Assembly (NCBI GenBank): GCA_017881545.1
Contig: JADGQU010000203.1
Coordinates: 1 to 5,322, forward strand
Direction: 5' to 3'
Length of the DNA stretch: 5,322 bases
DNA from: Gemmatimonadaceae bacterium
GTDB lineage: Bacteria > Gemmatimonadota > Gemmatimonadetes > Gemmatimonadales > Gemmatimonadaceae
Below, one piece after another: positions 1 through 5,322 of this stretch (position 1 is its first letter; every line of letters starts with the position of its first letter). The notes below the pieces were generated by a model. That model searched no databases and was not told where the DNA came from. It worked only from the letters and a program-made list of their open reading frames with translations. The position numbers and the translations under genes were made by a program.

Positions 1-1702
1 CGGTCTTGAGCTCTCCAACCAGATCCCTCAACGCGTGGCTTCCATGGAACAGCTGCGTGGATGCCATGCTCATCTGCTCGCACGCCGCGCTCTGCTCCTC
101 GGTCGACGCGCTCACCTGCATCGCCGACGTCGCGTGGCTCTCGGCCGTGCGCGCGACTAGTCCGAGATTCGTGGCGGCAGAATCGACCGCCCGCGCGTTT
201 TCCGTCGCGGCAGTCGTCACCGTCGCCGCGGCGGCTCGCGTTCTCTCGGCGGCGCCGAGAATCGTCGAGAGCGCGCTATCCAGCTCGCGGCTCACTCGCT
301 CGATCTCGCCCACCTGGATCACACCCTGCTCCATCGCCTTCGAGGTCGCGAGGACACGGGTCGTCACGCTCTCGGTCATCTTCACCACGTCATCGGCGGC
401 GGCCTGGGTCTGATCGGCCAGCTTTCTCACTTCTCCGGCGACGACCGCGAAGCCGCGACCTGCCTCACCGGCTCGCGCTGCTTCGATCGCCGCGTTGAGT
501 GAGAGAAGGTTGGTCTGCTCGGCGATCCGGCTGACCGAGACGACGAACTTGTTGATCTCGCTCGCGCTGGTGTTCAGCTCGCGCACCTGTGCCGCAGCCT
601 GCTCGACGATCGTGCGCACGTCGAACAGAATCTTGAGCGTGCGGTCTATGTCGATTCGCTTCGCTTCTGCTTCCGCTTCGATCGCGCTCGCGAGTGCGTG
701 CACTTCCTGCGCGCCACCAACGAGATTGTCGCCGCGAGTGCGGATTCCGTCGAGCGCCTCGTTCACCTGGCGGAGCTGTGCCACCTGCGACTCAGCGCCG
801 TGTGAGACTTCTTCCACGGCGTCCGCGACTTCACCGGCTGACGCCGAAATCTGCTTCGACGCGGACAGGAGGTCGCTGGCGGAGAGCGCCACTTCGTCGG
901 CGGTCTTGGCCGCGCCCGAGGCGATGCGTGACAGCGCGATCGTGGCGTGGTTCATCGCGTCGGCCAGAGTGCGGAACTCGCCGGGCATCTCGCCTTCGGT
1001 GCGCTGCTGAAGATCGCCATGGCTCAGCTGAACCGCGTGCCTGACGAGCGCACGCAGAGGCCGGCCAACCGCACGACCGGTGCGGATGACGATCATGATG
1101 GCTAGAAGCGTCGCGACAATGATTACTGACACCAGAATACGGGAGCGCGCGGTCGCCTGACCGCGGAGATCAGCCGACATCCACGACAGCTGTTGTGCGC
1201 GCGAATGCTCGAGACCGGTCAACTGCTCGAGCAACCCAGGCACCATCTTGCGCGCTCTTTGCGCCTCCGCGTGCGCCTCGTCGAGACGCCCGAGGTCGGT
1301 CAATCTGTGCGACAGTGCAAAGGACGATTCCACCCGCGCCAGCGTGGTGTCGATCGCCACGGTGCGGGCGATCTGATCGGCGAGCACGTCGCGCCGGGAA
1401 CTGAAATTCCGGTGCAGCCGGTGCGCTTCCCAGCCGAGGCGGCGGAAGTCGGCGTCGGACTTGGCGTCCTGGTCGCTGAGGTACGTGTTCGCGGCCTGTA
1501 TTTCCTGCGTGACGACGTTGGAGAAGTCAGATGCCTGCTTGGCGTCCTGCTGCGCGGCGGCGAGTGTCTCGGTGACGCGATCTGCCATCTGTGCCATCGA
1601 CACCCAGCCCACCGCGCCGGCTCCCAGCAATAACAGGATGAGGAATGCGAAGCCGACGGTCAGGACCTGGCGAATCGTCTGGAACCTGAAGGGCAGCCTC
1701 AT
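1..1702 (-). CDS. Methyl-accepting chemotaxis protein, 3' end cut by window edge
   Basis: Transmembrane chemoreceptor that would control a CheA/CheW array. I translated 567 codons; the C-terminus runs past base 1, probably by only a few residues, since the visible end resembles the usual final helix. Order: cytoplasmic start with R2 and R6; TM1 about residues 12-34; a helical periplasmic region about 35-187, like the four-helix-bundle receptor class; TM2 about 189-206; HAMP about 207-260 with P215, G229-D230-L231 and E242-F243; then the coiled-coil signalling domain. The hairpin tip is canonical: EQTNLLSLNAAIEAARAGE starts at residue 395, followed by GRGFAVVAGEVRKLA. A typical methylation segment, ASTEEQSAACEQM, lies at 532-544. 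The ATG overlaps the stop of the binding-protein gene (ATGA). A GGAGG at 1714-1710 sits 7 nt before it, so translational coupling is likely. Family assignment is secure; the ligand is unknown. Confidence 0.96.
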   Translation of the reverse strand, partial: MRLPFRFQTIRQVLTVGFAFLILLLLGAGAVGWVSMAQMADRVTETLAAAQQDAKQASDFSNVVTQEIQAANTYLSDQDAKSDADFRRLGWEAHRLHRNFSSRRDVLADQIARTVAIDTTLARVESSFALSHRLTDLGRLDEAHAEAQRARKMVPGLLEQLTGLEHSRAQQLSWMSADLRGQATARSRILVSVIIVATLLAIMIVIRTGRAVGRPLRALVRHAVQLSHGDLQQRTEGEMPGEFRTLADAMNHATIALSRIASGAAKTADEVALSASDLLSASKQISASAGEVADAVEEVSHGAESQVAQLRQVNEALDGIRTRGDNLVGGAQEVHALASAIEAEAEAKRIDIDRTLKILFDVRTIVEQAAAQVRELNTSASEINKFVVSVSRIAEQTNLLSLNAAIEAARAGEAGRGFAVVAGEVRKLADQTQAAADDVVKMTESVTTRVLATSKAMEQGVIQVGEIERVSRELDSALSTILGAAERTRAAAATVTTAATENARAVDSAATNLGLVARTAESHATSAMQVSASTEEQSAACEQMSMASTQLFHGSHALRDLVGELKT

Positions 1703-1714
1703 TTGTTGGCCTCC
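1699..1714 (-). promoter_or_regulatory. ATGA stop/start overlap with Shine-Dalgarno
   Basis: The TGA of the binding-protein gene (1701-1699) shares bases with the ATG of the chemoreceptor (1702-1700). A GGAGG at 1714-1710, inside the last codons of the upstream gene, sits 7 nt before the ATG. This arrangement usually indicates one mRNA and translational coupling, and it fixes the chemoreceptor start. Confidence 0.9.
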
Positions 1715-2796
1715 GCGAGCGTCAGCAGTCCATTGTGCGCGCGGAGCACACGGAAGCGTATACCGACGGGATCTCCGTTGTCCTCGAAGTACGCCGGCCC
1801 GGTCAATCCGGGATACGCGCTCTCACTATTGAGCGAATGGAGATAGTCGCGAATTGCTTTGCGATCCGGACCCTTCACCCGGAGCGCCTGCGCGACGAGT
1901 CGGGTCGCGTCGTACGCGAGCGCCGCGTGCGCATCAGGATCGGTATTGAATTTCTTTCTGAACGCGGCAACGAAAGCGCGCGCAGCCGGCGACGGATCTT
2001 CCGCCGTGAACGACATCCCGATGTAGGATCCTTCGGAGATCACTGTATCGGCGAGGATACCCTGCCAGCCGTCGCCGCCAACGAAGATCGCGTTGAATCC
2101 CTGGCGCCGTGCTTCCTGAAGAATCTTCAGTCCCGACGCGACTCGCCCTGCCACGAACACGATCCTCGGCTTCCGCGTCTTGAGATACGCTACGTAAGGC
2201 TCCGCCGTCGGCATGTCGGCGTTGATCGGATCGAGACTCAGGATCTCGCCATGAAATGAGCGGCGGAAAGAATCGGCCAATCCGCGGCCGTAGGTATTGT
2301 TTTCGTAGAGAACGGCGACGGTTGCTGGAGCGCGCACCCCGAACTTCGTCGCGAAGTTCGCGAGCGCGATTCCGTTGAGGGAATCGCTGGAGATGATGCG
2401 GAACACCCAGCTGGAGATGCCGGTGAGGTCAGGCGAAGTAGCGCTCGTTGCAACCGCGGCCAGCTGCCCATCATAAATGGGGGCTGCCGACAGCATTCCG
2501 GACGAATTGACGTGACCGATGACGGCCGAGACGGCGTGGGTAGTTACGAAGTCCTGCGCGATCCTGGCGGCAGTGGGGCCGTCGCCTTCGTCATCGCGCG
2601 AGATCACCCTGAACGCGTGACCATTGATGCCGCCGGCTTTATTGATCTCTTCGGCGGCCAGCTCGATGCCCTGGAGGTTCTGAAGCCCGTAACCCTGCTT
2701 CCAGGGCCCGGCTGCTCCTACTACGTAGGCGGACTTGCTCTCGGCGCATGCCGCGAGCGTGAGCAGCGCGACTGACCAGACGGCTTTTGACGACAA
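1699..2796 (-). CDS. LivJ-like periplasmic binding lipoprotein (Peripla_BP_6 family)
   Basis: Predicted 365-residue lipoprotein of the branched-chain amino-acid/amide binding family (type I periplasmic fold). I chose the TTG at 2796. It follows a strong GGAGG (2807-2803) at 6-nt spacing and gives a compact lipoprotein signal: K4, a hydrophobic stretch 5-16 and lipobox L14-A15-A16-C17. Longer in-frame starts up to 3102 would add about 100 residues of unlikely composition before the signal. Family landmarks: GIELAAEEINKAGGINGH (43-60), the DDEGD segment (68-72), IGHVNSSG (93-100), ATSATSPDLT (116-125), FRIISSD (132-138) and ENNTYGRG (165-172). Length fits the family. Relatives normally deliver amino acids, amides or other small organic ligands to ABC importers, but no permease or ATPase gene is visible. 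Instead the stop overlaps the start of a chemoreceptor gene, so a sensory role is a good alternative. The specific ligand cannot be read from the sequence. Confidence 0.93.
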   Translation of the reverse strand: MSSKAVWSVALLTLAACAESKSAYVVGAAGPWKQGYGLQNLQGIELAAEEINKAGGINGHAFRVISRDDEGDGPTAARIAQDFVTTHAVSAVIGHVNSSGMLSAAPIYDGQLAAVATSATSPDLTGISSWVFRIISSDSLNGIALANFATKFGVRAPATVAVLYENNTYGRGLADSFRRSFHGEILSLDPINADMPTAEPYVAYLKTRKPRIVFVAGRVASGLKILQEARRQGFNAIFVGGDGWQGILADTVISEGSYIGMSFTAEDPSPAARAFVAAFRKKFNTDPDAHAALAYDATRLVAQALRVKGPDRKAIRDYLHSLNSESAYPGLTGPAYFEDNGDPVGIRFRVLRAHNGLLTLAEANK

Positions 2797-2802
2797 CTTC
2801 CC

Positions 2803-2807
2803 CCTCC
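2803..2807 (-). promoter_or_regulatory. Ribosome binding site for the TTG start at 2796
   Basis: On the minus strand a purine run (AGGGGAGGGGGAAG) directly precedes TTG. The GGAGG core at 2807-2803 is 6 nt from the start codon. It decides the start: no in-frame ATG lies near the lipoprotein signal, and the ATG seen at 2826-2824 is in another frame. Confidence 0.75.
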
Positions 2808-2817
2808 CCTCGATTCT

Positions 2818-2835
2818 GGGGACATGTTTGTCCCC
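2818..2835. promoter_or_regulatory. Perfect 7-bp inverted repeat upstream of the binding-protein gene
   Basis: GGGGACA, spacer TGTT, TGTCCCC. The arms match perfectly. The element ends about 21 nt before the TTG start on the minus strand, just ahead of the Shine-Dalgarno. It could be an 18-bp operator for a dimeric regulator or a 5'-leader hairpin close to the ribosome binding site. The sequence does not distinguish these, and I do not recognise it as the site of a named regulator. Confidence 0.5.
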
Positions 2836-2965
2836 CGAATTGACGAGGCCCACGCTCGAGCCGTCACTCGTTTTGGTGATAAAAGATCCCGGCCCGCGTT
2901 CCGAACTGATTGGAATCCAGAAGAGCTCCAACTGAAGGCGACCTGCTGCGGGCTGCCGGCGGGCC

Positions 2966-3016
2966 AGCTCGGGGCTGCGAGCTAGCCCCAAGTCCTGGGG
3001 GGAATGCAAAACCCCA
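2966..3016. repeat. Overlapping inverted repeats with alternative pairings
   Basis: Four short perfect inverted repeats share arms. AGCTCG (2966-2971) pairs with CGAGCT (2978-2983). GGGGCT (2971-2976) pairs with AGCCCC (2984-2989). CCCCA (2986-2990) pairs with TGGGG (2996-3000), which can instead pair with CCCCA (3012-3016). Neighbouring hairpins are mutually exclusive. If transcribed toward the plus-strand gene, they would sit in its 5' leader. Short G/C arms can arise by chance in GC-rich DNA, so function is unproven. Confidence 0.4.
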
Positions 3017-3042
3017 CGACGACTGGTGCGTCCTTCAGAGTG

Positions 3043-3062
3043 GGCCCAGCCTCGCTGGGGCC
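3043..3062. repeat. Hairpin-forming inverted repeat before the exported-protein gene
   Basis: GGCCCAGC (3043-3050), loop CTC, then GCTGGGGCC (3054-3062): an 8-bp stem with one bulged G. It lies 34 bp upstream of the ATG at 3097. No T-run follows on the plus strand and no equivalent T-run is seen on the minus-strand side, so it is not a standard intrinsic terminator. It may be a leader hairpin or a protein site. Confidence 0.45.
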
Positions 3063-3096
3063 TATCTACCATCGTGCCTTCCAATCGCCGGACCAA

Positions 3097-4863
3097 ATGC
3101 AACTACGGTCAATCGTTCTAGCCGCGACAATTCTGGCAGCCGGCGCTCGGGCGGGCGCACAGGACGTGCGCGTCGAAGTCGTCGAAGCAGCCACGGGTAA
3201 ACCCATTGTGGGTGCCAACGTCGCACTCCTCGATTCGGCTGCGGTTACCCCGCTCGGTGGGGGCTTCAGCGACCAGAAAGGACGAACCGACCTTCGCGCC
3301 CCGGCGCGCGGCCCGTATCGCGTGCGTGCCGACAAGGTCGGATACGATACATGGACCTCGGTTCAGCTCCACCTCGGCGATAAGGCGGTGTACGTTCGGG
3401 TGGGAATGGCGCCGACGCGAACTCCGGCGCCGATCATGCCGCGCAGCGAGACGGCCTGCCAGGAGCTCACCGGTCCGGGAACTCCGGCGGGCGACCTGTG
3501 GGTTGAGTTGAAGAAGGCGCTGACCGCCAACGCCATGACCGAGGCGCAGGGCCTCGTGCCTCTCGACGTCGATCTGTACGAGCGCGTGCTCGATCGAAAC
3601 CTCTCCATTGTTTCCGAGCGCGCCGAGCAGCGCACTCGAATTACGCGACGGCCGGCAACGGGCATCTCGTGGGATCAGCTCGACTCGGCCAGGCGCGGTG
3701 TAGCCTCCAACAACGACGTTTACCGCGCTCCCGATGCCGCGACGATCCTGTCGGATCAGTTCGTGAAGTCGCATTGCTACGCCGCGATTCGCGGATACGG
3801 GCCGGAGTCCGGATTGACCGGCCTCGAATTCAAACCCGCAAGGATCGCCGGGCAGCCTGAGCTCACGGGCGTTCTCTGGCTCGATCCCAAGGGGAACGCA
3901 CTTCGCTCACTCAGCTTCGACTACGTGAATCTTCCGGTCCCGTTACGGATCGCGAGAACCACAGGGCGCGTCGAATTTCAGCAGCTTGCGGGCGGTCAGT
4001 GGATCGTGCCGCGCTGGTACATAAGGATGCCGCGCATCACGCGCGTGAATTCGACCAACGCCGGCGCGCCCACTATCTCGAGCGACACTCTGATCGGATA
4101 TCAGGAAGTCGGAGGAGCCGCGCGTCCAGCTGGGACAGCGGCTGTTTCAACGGGAGATGCCGCGGCGCCTTCGCCCTCGGGAGCGCCGGCGGTCGCGGGA
4201 GCACCGGCCGCTGCGGGAGCACCGGCTGCCGATTCCCCGCGAGGCGCAAATCAGTCGTTGCTCACGGGAATCGTGTACGACAGCACGACTGGCCGGCCGT
4301 TGCGCGGCGTTCAGGTCTCGACGAGCGGTGGTCGATTCAAGACGCTCACCAGTTCCGGCGGAAGCTATGAGCTGTTGATCGACGGAGCGCTAAACGACAC
4401 CATCGTGTTCGAGCATCCGCGGCTTCGACTCTTCCAAATCGCGGAGCGCGTGCAAACCATTTCGATGCCGGCTGGAGCGCGCGGCCAGGCGTCGGTGATT
4501 ATTCCATCTTTTGTATCACTGCGCAAAAGCATATGTGGCCAGAATGAAACCCGCACTGAAGCGCAGGGATTCATGGCCGGCTATGTGAGGGATGCCGCGG
4601 GGAAGCCGATACCGCGGGCTCACGTCTGGGCGACATGGCAGGTCCTTTGGGTGGAGCAGAATGGCCGCCTGGTTTCGACCAACCAGCAGCGGACCGTCGA
4701 GACCGACTCCAATAGCGATGGATCCTACACGATGTGCGGATTCACGCGAAGCGCGCAAATCACGGTGAAGGTCGACATGGCCGGGAAGAGTCCCGTTCAG
4801 GAAAAGCTGGCCTTTCCCGCCAACATGGTTCTCGAGCACGATTTTCAGCTGGGTGCCCGATAG
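3097..4863 (+). CDS. Exported protein with three carboxypeptidase-regulatory-like modules
   Basis: Predicted 588-residue secreted or periplasmic protein of unknown role. I chose the ATG at 3097 because it yields a clean signal peptide: R4, a hydrophobic core 5-16, and likely cleavage after A19-G20-A21 before Q22. The in-frame ATG at 3004 would put 31 residues ahead of it. No strong Shine-Dalgarno is visible. Module 1 (about 24-105) and module 3 (about 491-588) have the GKPI-x-x-A and G-x-Y patterns of carboxypeptidase-regulatory/transthyretin-like beta sandwiches. Module 2 (about 387-470) shows TGRPLRGVQVST and GSYELL. Residues about 117-340 are a middle region I cannot name, with GDLW, DAATILSDQFVKSHCYA and GLEFKP segments. 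An Ala/Pro/Gly linker (about 345-385) joins the halves. Four cysteines (C121, C227, C480, C547) could form two disulfides. C547 lies in YTMCGF, a loop motif seen in related exported proteins. No membrane anchor, TonB-receptor barrel or catalytic motif is seen. Confidence 0.9.
   Translation: MQLRSIVLAATILAAGARAGAQDVRVEVVEAATGKPIVGANVALLDSAAVTPLGGGFSDQKGRTDLRAPARGPYRVRADKVGYDTWTSVQLHLGDKAVYVRVGMAPTRTPAPIMPRSETACQELTGPGTPAGDLWVELKKALTANAMTEAQGLVPLDVDLYERVLDRNLSIVSERAEQRTRITRRPATGISWDQLDSARRGVASNNDVYRAPDAATILSDQFVKSHCYAAIRGYGPESGLTGLEFKPARIAGQPELTGVLWLDPKGNALRSLSFDYVNLPVPLRIARTTGRVEFQQLAGGQWIVPRWYIRMPRITRVNSTNAGAPTISSDTLIGYQEVGGAARPAGTAAVSTGDAAAPSPSGAPAVAGAPAAAGAPAADSPRGANQSLLTGIVYDSTTGRPLRGVQVSTSGGRFKTLTSSGGSYELLIDGALNDTIVFEHPRLRLFQIAERVQTISMPAGARGQASVIIPSFVSLRKSICGQNETRTEAQGFMAGYVRDAAGKPIPRAHVWATWQVLWVEQNGRLVSTNQQRTVETDSNSDGSYTMCGFTRSAQITVKVDMAGKSPVQEKLAFPANMVLEHDFQLGAR
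4180..4233 (+). repeat. Three 18-bp tandem repeats encoding GAPAxx
   Basis: Three adjacent 18-base units, each starting GGA GC(G/A) CCG GC, encode GAPAVA, GAPAAA and GAPAAD (residues 362-379 of the exported protein). They differ mainly at wobble positions and at the last codons. They lie in the flexible linker before module 2. The in-frame period allows copy-number change without frameshift. Confidence 0.85.
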
Positions 4864-4868
4864 CATCT

Positions 4869-5240
4869 CTAGTCTCCCGTCGGAACTATCCCCGCACCTT
4901 CGACCATTAGGATGACCGCCCGCTCCGGCGCGCGCGTGCGGTGGACGACTCCTTTGGGAATGACGAATCCCTGCCGCTCGTCCAACTCCACGGTGCGGTC
5001 CTCCAGGTCGATCAGAAACCTTCCCTCGACGACGTAGAAGAACTCCTCGAGGTCGTCGTGCTTGTGCCAGTGATACTCGCCCTGCATCACACCGAGCCGC
5101 ACGACCGAATCGTTGACTTTGCAAAGCGTCTGATTGTACCACTGGTCGCGCACTGCCTGGACGAGAGCGGGAACGTCGACGACCTCGAGTGCCGGATAGC
5201 GGATGTCGAGGTGGGTCGCGTACGGAAAATTCTGGGTCAT
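4869..5240 (-). CDS. Small single-domain cupin protein
   Basis: A 123-residue cupin of the cupin_2 type, predicted cytoplasmic, with no signal or membrane segment. Motif 1 is H59-W/K-H61-x4-E66-x6-G73 within GEYHWHKHDDLEEFFYVVEG. Motif 2 is G91-x3-P95-K-G97-x2-H100. H59, H61, E66 and H100 are the expected metal ligands, all present. H57 adds an extra histidine. The C-terminal RTRAPERAVILMVEGAG strand and PTGD end match a compact cupin family whose members I know only as uncharacterised. Such proteins may be metal-dependent enzymes or small-molecule binders. I chose ATG 5240 because it falls 2 nt after the stop of a probable upstream frame. A GTG at 5270 would add ten residues with no cupin feature. 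The Shine-Dalgarno is poor (GGAAAG, 11 nt away), which fits coupled translation. The gene is convergent with the exported-protein gene, with stops five bases apart. Confidence 0.9.
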   Translation of the reverse strand: MTQNFPYATHLDIRYPALEVVDVPALVQAVRDQWYNQTLCKVNDSVVRLGVMQGEYHWHKHDDLEEFFYVVEGRFLIDLEDRTVELDERQGFVIPKGVVHRTRAPERAVILMVEGAGIVPTGD

Positions 5241-5242
5241 GA

Positions 5243-5322
5243 CTAGCGACGCTTTCCGTCGCTGTGACACACCATGTCAACCACCACGGCGCTCGCGAGA
5301 ATGAGCACCGGATCCTCACCGT
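5243..5322 (-). CDS. Probable C-terminal end of an unidentified upstream gene (partial)
   Basis: On the minus strand a frame open from the window edge ends at TAG (5245-5243), 2 nt before the cupin ATG. It shows 25 residues, including DPVLILASAVVVDM and ending CHSDGKRR, with a fairly high share of G/C at third positions. The 2-nt gap is typical of coupled operon genes. The piece is too short to assign a family. The competing reading is a plus-strand gene starting ATG at 5274 (MSTTTALARM...), which would make the cupin divergent instead. I favour the minus reading because of the tight junction, but only moderately. Confidence 0.4.
   Translation of the reverse strand, partial: GEDPVLILASAVVVDMVCHSDGKRR
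5245..5263. promoter_or_regulatory. Perfect 7-bp hairpin just upstream of the cupin start
   Basis: AGCGACG (5245-5251), loop CTTTC, CGTCGCT (5257-5263). In minus-strand RNA the only Shine-Dalgarno-like purine run for the cupin (GGAAAG, 5257-5252) lies in the loop and stem edge, and the stem ends 4 nt before the ATG at 5240. The hairpin could limit independent initiation until ribosomes from the upstream frame open it, or it could be a DNA operator. Chance is possible. Confidence 0.4.

Larger units (their letters stand above)
2797..3096. other. Divergent intergenic region, 300 bp
   Basis: This region separates the minus-strand binding-protein/chemoreceptor operon from the plus-strand exported-protein gene and should hold promoters in both directions. 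I see no convincing sigma-70 pair. The best minus-strand candidate is weak: TTCGGA (2905-2900) with TTATCA (2882-2877) at 17-bp spacing. I found none for the plus strand. The region contains the perfect inverted repeat 2818-2835, an imperfect palindrome at 2899-2915 (TTCC...GGAA ends), and a cluster of overlapping short inverted repeats from 2966 to 3062. Open frames crossing it have no protein-like features and are not called. Confidence 0.7.

Noticed and set aside
6..1633. Several plus-strand open frames of 70-170 codons across the left third
   Set aside because: They are antisense to the chemoreceptor, which has a complete, canonical domain order. Their translations are Arg/Ser/Ala-rich with no recognisable motif.
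2840..2868. TTGACG at 2840-2845 as a plus-strand -35 box
   Set aside because: The matching -10 position (GTCACT) shares only two bases with the consensus.
3004..3096. Upstream ATG at 3004 as the start of the exported protein
   Set aside because: The poly-G run ends almost directly at this ATG, too close for a normal ribosome site, and the extra 31 residues would bury the signal peptide that begins at 3097.
3118..3774. A 218-codon minus-strand frame inside the exported-protein gene
   Set aside because: It is Arg-rich and has no family features. The plus-strand frame has a signal peptide and recognisable modules.
5275..5280. TTGACA on the minus strand as a -35 box for the cupin
   Set aside because: The hexamer is perfect, but the bases 17 nt downstream (GGAAAG) do not resemble a -10 box, and the site lies inside the probable upstream reading frame.
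4516..5319. A 267-codon minus-strand frame overlapping the cupin and the end of the exported-protein gene
   Set aside because: It overlaps two well-supported genes in other frames and its composition is not protein-like.
5274..5322. Plus-strand gene start (MSTTTALARM...) at the right edge
   Set aside because: It is possible but has no Shine-Dalgarno, and the competing minus-strand frame gives a tight 2-nt junction with the cupin. It is kept only as an alternative.

Overview
The window is GC-rich bacterial chromosome with closely packed genes and a strong G/C bias at third codon positions. A Gemmatimonadota (Gemmatimonadetes) source or close relative is my best guess. The reason is the exported protein at 3097-4863: its signal peptide ends in AGA|Q, and it combines carboxypeptidase-regulatory-like modules with a YxxCGF motif, a style I associate with that phylum. 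No rRNA or other phylogenetic marker is present, so this is inference.

Layout. Bases 1-2796 carry a two-gene minus-strand operon. The upstream gene (2796-1699, TTG start) encodes a lipoprotein of the periplasmic branched-chain amino-acid/amide binding family (LivJ-like, Peripla_BP_6). Its TGA stop overlaps the ATG of the downstream gene (1702 to the left edge), a methyl-accepting chemotaxis protein, in an ATGA junction with a good Shine-Dalgarno sequence. Bases 2797-3096 are a 300-bp divergent intergenic region rich in inverted repeats. Bases 3097-4863 (plus) encode a 588-residue exported protein: an N-terminal beta-sandwich module, an unassigned middle region, an Ala/Pro linker with a tandem repeat, and two more beta-sandwich modules. 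Only five bases separate its stop from the stop of a convergent small cupin gene (5240-4869, minus). The cupin start lies 2 nt after the stop of a probable upstream minus-strand gene that is cut by the right edge.

How the genes may work together. The most interesting point is the translationally coupled pair of a binding lipoprotein and a chemoreceptor. No ABC permease or ATPase gene lies between or beside them in the window. The simplest hypothesis is that the lipoprotein is a dedicated periplasmic ligand sensor for this receptor rather than a transport component. The exported three-module protein and the cupin have no visible functional link to it. No RNA genes, CRISPR arrays, insertion sequences or attachment sites were seen.
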